From Streptomyces malaysiensis subsp. samsunensis (GTDB lineage: Bacteria > Actinomycetota > Actinomycetes > Streptomycetales > Streptomycetaceae): a stretch of DNA of 64,000 bases. This document shows positions 61,585 to 64,000 of the stretch, piece after piece. Under the pieces are notes generated by a model. The model was not told the DNA's origin. It was given only the letters and a program-made list of their open reading frames with translations, and ran no database searches. How positions within the stretch are numbered: the first letter of the stretch is position 1; the number at the start of each line of letters is the position of its first letter. The stretch lies in contig NZ_JANIIC010000004.1 of the NCBI RefSeq assembly GCF_024519315.1, forward strand, positions 1 through 64,000, read 5' to 3'. Both the position numbers and the translations under genes were made by a program.

Positions 61585-62634
61585 ATGCTCCTCCACGACA
61601 CGACGCGTAGAAAGCCCTGGCGGCGGTTGGCGGCGATATTGTCCGCCGCGGCCCTCGGTGTCGGCCTTCTCGCGGGATGCGGTTCCGACTCGGAGGACAA
61701 GGGGAGTGAGACCACCTCGGGCGGCGCCGGCGGCTCGTTCCCGGTCACCGTGGAGCACGCGTTCGGATCCACGACGATCAGCAAGGCCCCCCAGCGGGTC
61801 GTCTCCGTCGGCTACACGGACGACCAGACCATCCTGGCGTTCGGCATCAAGCCCGTCGGCATGGTCGACCAGTATCCGAACCCGGCGGGCCGGACCCCCG
61901 ACATCAACACCCAGTGGCCCTGGGTGAAGGACAAGTGGGGCGGCACCAGGCCCGAGGTCATCATGAAGAACGGCGACTCCGGCCCCAACTACGAGAAGAT
62001 CGCCGCCCTGCGCCCGGATCTGATCGTCGCGGTCTACTCCGAGATCGACAAGCCCGCCTACGACAAGCTCTCCAAGATCGCCCCGACGGTGGCCCGTACC
62101 AAGAAGGAGAAGGAGCCCTTCAGCGCGCCCTGGCAGGACAACGCGCTCCACATCGCCAAGGCACTCGGCAAGGCGAAGGAGGGCGAGAAGAAGGTGGCGG
62201 ACATCCAGGGCAAGCTCGCCGCGGCCGGGAAGGCGCACCCGAAGTTCGCCGACCGGACCGCCGTGGTGCTGTCCTGGTACGAGAACTCCGTGGCGCCGTT
62301 CACCTCCACCGATGTGCGCGGGCGGCTGGTGACGGGCATCGGCTTCACCTACCGGACCGCGATCGACAAGATCGCGGGTGGCAACTTCTACACCAAACTC
62401 TCGCCCGAGCGCGTCGACCTGGTCGACGTCGACCGCGTCTTCGTCATTAACGACAAGGCGGACACCCAGGCGCTGAAGAAGTTCAAGCTCTTCGCCAACC
62501 TGGACGCCGTGAAGAAGGGGAACGTGTCGTACCTGCCGGACAGCGAGGGCCCGGCGGTCGGCGCGGCCATCTCCCAGGGCACGCTGCTGTCGATGCCGTA
62601 CGCGATCGACGAGCTCGTCAAGTCGGCCGAGTAG
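61585..62634 (+). CDS. cchF: Ferri-siderophore-binding lipoprotein
   Basis: A 349-residue secreted lipoprotein. The N-terminus has basic residues (RRKPWRRL), a hydrophobic core and the lipobox LLAGC, then a Ser/Gly-rich linker and a FepB/FhuD-type binding domain with 'KAPQRVVSVGYTDDQTILAF', 'EKIAALRPDLIVA' and 'LPDSEGPAVGAAISQGTLLS'. ATG 61585 follows AAGGGG. It should capture the iron complex outside the membrane for the permease pair. Confidence 0.93.
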   Translation: MLLHDTTRRKPWRRLAAILSAAALGVGLLAGCGSDSEDKGSETTSGGAGGSFPVTVEHAFGSTTISKAPQRVVSVGYTDDQTILAFGIKPVGMVDQYPNPAGRTPDINTQWPWVKDKWGGTRPEVIMKNGDSGPNYEKIAALRPDLIVAVYSEIDKPAYDKLSKIAPTVARTKKEKEPFSAPWQDNALHIAKALGKAKEGEKKVADIQGKLAAAGKAHPKFADRTAVVLSWYENSVAPFTSTDVRGRLVTGIGFTYRTAIDKIAGGNFYTKLSPERVDLVDVDRVFVINDKADTQALKKFKLFANLDAVKKGNVSYLPDSEGPAVGAAISQGTLLSMPYAIDELVKSAE

Positions 62635-62637
62635 GAC

Positions 62638-64000
62638 GTGAGCGCCACCGATACGCGCGTCGCCCCGGCAACTCTGCGCACGGCGACCGGACATGAGGCC
62701 ACCCGCTGGGTCGCGGCACACTGCCGCGGTGTGCCATGGCTGACGGCCGCCACCGTCCTCACCACGGTGGCCGGGGCGGCGCTCCAGGTGCTGCCGGTGC
62801 TGCTGCTGGGCCGGGTGGTCGACGGAGTGGTTCAGGGCGAATCGCAGTCGGTGCTGGTCGTGATCGGTGCCCTGATGGCGGCCGCCGCGCTGCTCGGAGC
62901 GGCGGCCGCCGCGGTGTCGACCTATCTGATCGGGCGACTGGGCGCGGATCTGCTGGCGCGGTTGCGCGAAGGCGCCGTCCGGGCGGTGCTCGGGATGCCG
63001 AGCGCACGGATCGAGCAGGTCGGCCGGGGAGATGTGCTGTCCCGGGTCGGCGATGACGTGGCCGTCATCTCCAAGGGCATCCGCACGGCCATCCCCACGG
63101 TGTTCTCGGCGGGAGTGCTGGTCGCCATCGCCACGGTCGGCATGTTCGGACTGGACTGGCGGCTCGGGCTGGCGGGCGCCGCCGCGCTGCCCGCGTACGC
63201 GCTGGCCCTGCGCTGGTACCTCCCCCGGTCCGCACCGCTCTACCGGAAGCAGCGGGTGGCCCAGGCCGACCGGGCGCAGGCGCTGATCAGCGGCCTGAAC
63301 GGGATCGACACGGTCCGGGCGTACCGCCTCGAGGACGCCTTCCGGGAGAAGGTCACCCGTGAGTCCTGGCGGGTGCGCGATCTCGGTATCGAGGTGTTCC
63401 GGTTCTTCGGCCGGTTCGTCGGGCGGGAGAACCGCGCCGAGTTCATCGGACTGGTCCTGATCCTGGTGGTGGGCTACGCCCTGTTGGAGACCGGCGCCGC
63501 CAGCCTGGGCGAGGTGTCGGCCGCCCCACTGCTGTTCCACCGGCTGTTCACCCCGCTGGGCCTCATCATGTTCACCTTCGACGAGGCGCAGAAGTCGGGC
63601 GCGAGCCTGACCCGGCTGGTCGGAGTGGTGGCCGAGGACGCCGAGAACCGGCTGGTGGGCGACCCGGCCGTGGCGCCGGCGGACGCCGCGCCCCTGCCGG
63701 TGACGGTGGAGGGCCTGACGTATCGCTACCCGGGCGCCGAGGAGCCGGTCCTGCGGGAGGTCGGTCTCACGATCCCGGCCGGAGGCTCGCTCGCGCTGGT
63801 GGGCGCCACGGGCGCGGGCAAGACGACCCTGGCCGCGCTGATCGCGGGCATCGGGACCCCGCAGTCCGGAACGGTGCGCATCGGGCCGACCGACCTCGCC
63901 GGTCTGGACGAGGCCGGGGCGCGGGCCCTGGTGAGCATCCTGACGCAGGAGACCCATGTGTTCTCCGGTCCGCTCGCCGACGACCTGCGGCTCGCCGCGC
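62638..64000 (+). CDS. cchG: ABC transporter with fused membrane and ATPase domains, partial at the right edge (probable siderophore exporter)
   Basis: GTG 62638 begins 3 nt after the lipoprotein stop and the frame stays open to the window edge (454 codons). The first 300 residues hold about six hydrophobic segments of an ABC type-1 exporter ('LPVLLLGRVVDGVV', 'GRGDVLSRVGDDVAVIS', 'GLNGIDTVRAYRLED'). The ATPase domain follows with 'VEGLTYRYPGAEEPVLREV', Walker A GATGAGKTT and the Q-loop 'VSILTQETHVFSGPL'; the signature and Walker B lie outside. In coelichelin clusters the gene at this place is the proposed exporter. Confidence 0.88.
   Translation, partial: MSATDTRVAPATLRTATGHEATRWVAAHCRGVPWLTAATVLTTVAGAALQVLPVLLLGRVVDGVVQGESQSVLVVIGALMAAAALLGAAAAAVSTYLIGRLGADLLARLREGAVRAVLGMPSARIEQVGRGDVLSRVGDDVAVISKGIRTAIPTVFSAGVLVAIATVGMFGLDWRLGLAGAAALPAYALALRWYLPRSAPLYRKQRVAQADRAQALISGLNGIDTVRAYRLEDAFREKVTRESWRVRDLGIEVFRFFGRFVGRENRAEFIGLVLILVVGYALLETGAASLGEVSAAPLLFHRLFTPLGLIMFTFDEAQKSGASLTRLVGVVAEDAENRLVGDPAVAPADAAPLPVTVEGLTYRYPGAEEPVLREVGLTIPAGGSLALVGATGAGKTTLAALIAGIGTPQSGTVRIGPTDLAGLDEAGARALVSILTQETHVFSGPLADDLRLAA

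Overview
This 64-kb window has the very high G+C content, G/C-ending codons, GTG starts and gene families of a Streptomyces-type actinomycete. It appears to be accessory chromosome: one complete-looking non-ribosomal peptide (NRPS) cluster, a band of small regulator/oxidoreductase pairs with decayed genes, and the start of a second, hydroxamate siderophore cluster.

Positions 1-41,303 hold the peptide cluster. After a partial left-edge gene on the minus strand comes a six-module NRPS of 6,302 residues (732-19640) ending in a thioesterase. Five modules have a full C-A-T set. Module 3 keeps only a stub of its adenylation domain, and module 2 has a condensation domain of a different subclass. Downstream are an A-T-TauD protein (amino-acid activation plus beta-hydroxylation), a flavin halogenase of the glycopeptide (BhaA) type, a P450, a free-standing TauD dioxygenase, the wreck of a sulfotransferase, an O-methyltransferase, a GATM-like amidinotransferase, a type II thioesterase, an orphan 118-residue protein and a free C-T didomain protein. 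A translationally coupled set follows: lyase of the argininosuccinate lyase family, GHMP kinase, and a cysteine-synthase/ATP-grasp fusion. This set resembles the 2,3-diaminobutyrate genes of friulimicin- and pacidamycin-type clusters. A perfect 18-bp terminator hairpin and a large LuxR/LAL regulator with a TTA codon at codon 3 close the region. Together the genes predict a chlorinated, hydroxylated peptide of about six residues, possibly carrying diaminobutyrate and an amidino group. I cannot match it to a known product.

Positions 41,304-55,800 hold mostly stand-alone genes: TetR or MarR regulators beside SDR, quinone-reductase, aldo-keto reductase and hydrolase genes, several with clear palindromic operators, plus two GNAT acetyltransferases, a phosphotransferase, a YjbR/MmcQ protein and fragments of dead genes (SDR, LysR, iron-binding protein).

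Positions 55,820-64,000 match the gene order of the left part of the coelichelin cluster (cchA on the minus strand; cchB-C-D-E-F-G on the plus strand), with DmdR/IdeR-type iron boxes in the divergent promoter and before the binding-protein gene. The window ends inside the ABC exporter, so the siderophore NRPS would lie beyond the right edge.

Domain assignments come from motifs read by eye. Adenylation-pocket residues were aligned by hand to GrsA and should be treated as provisional.
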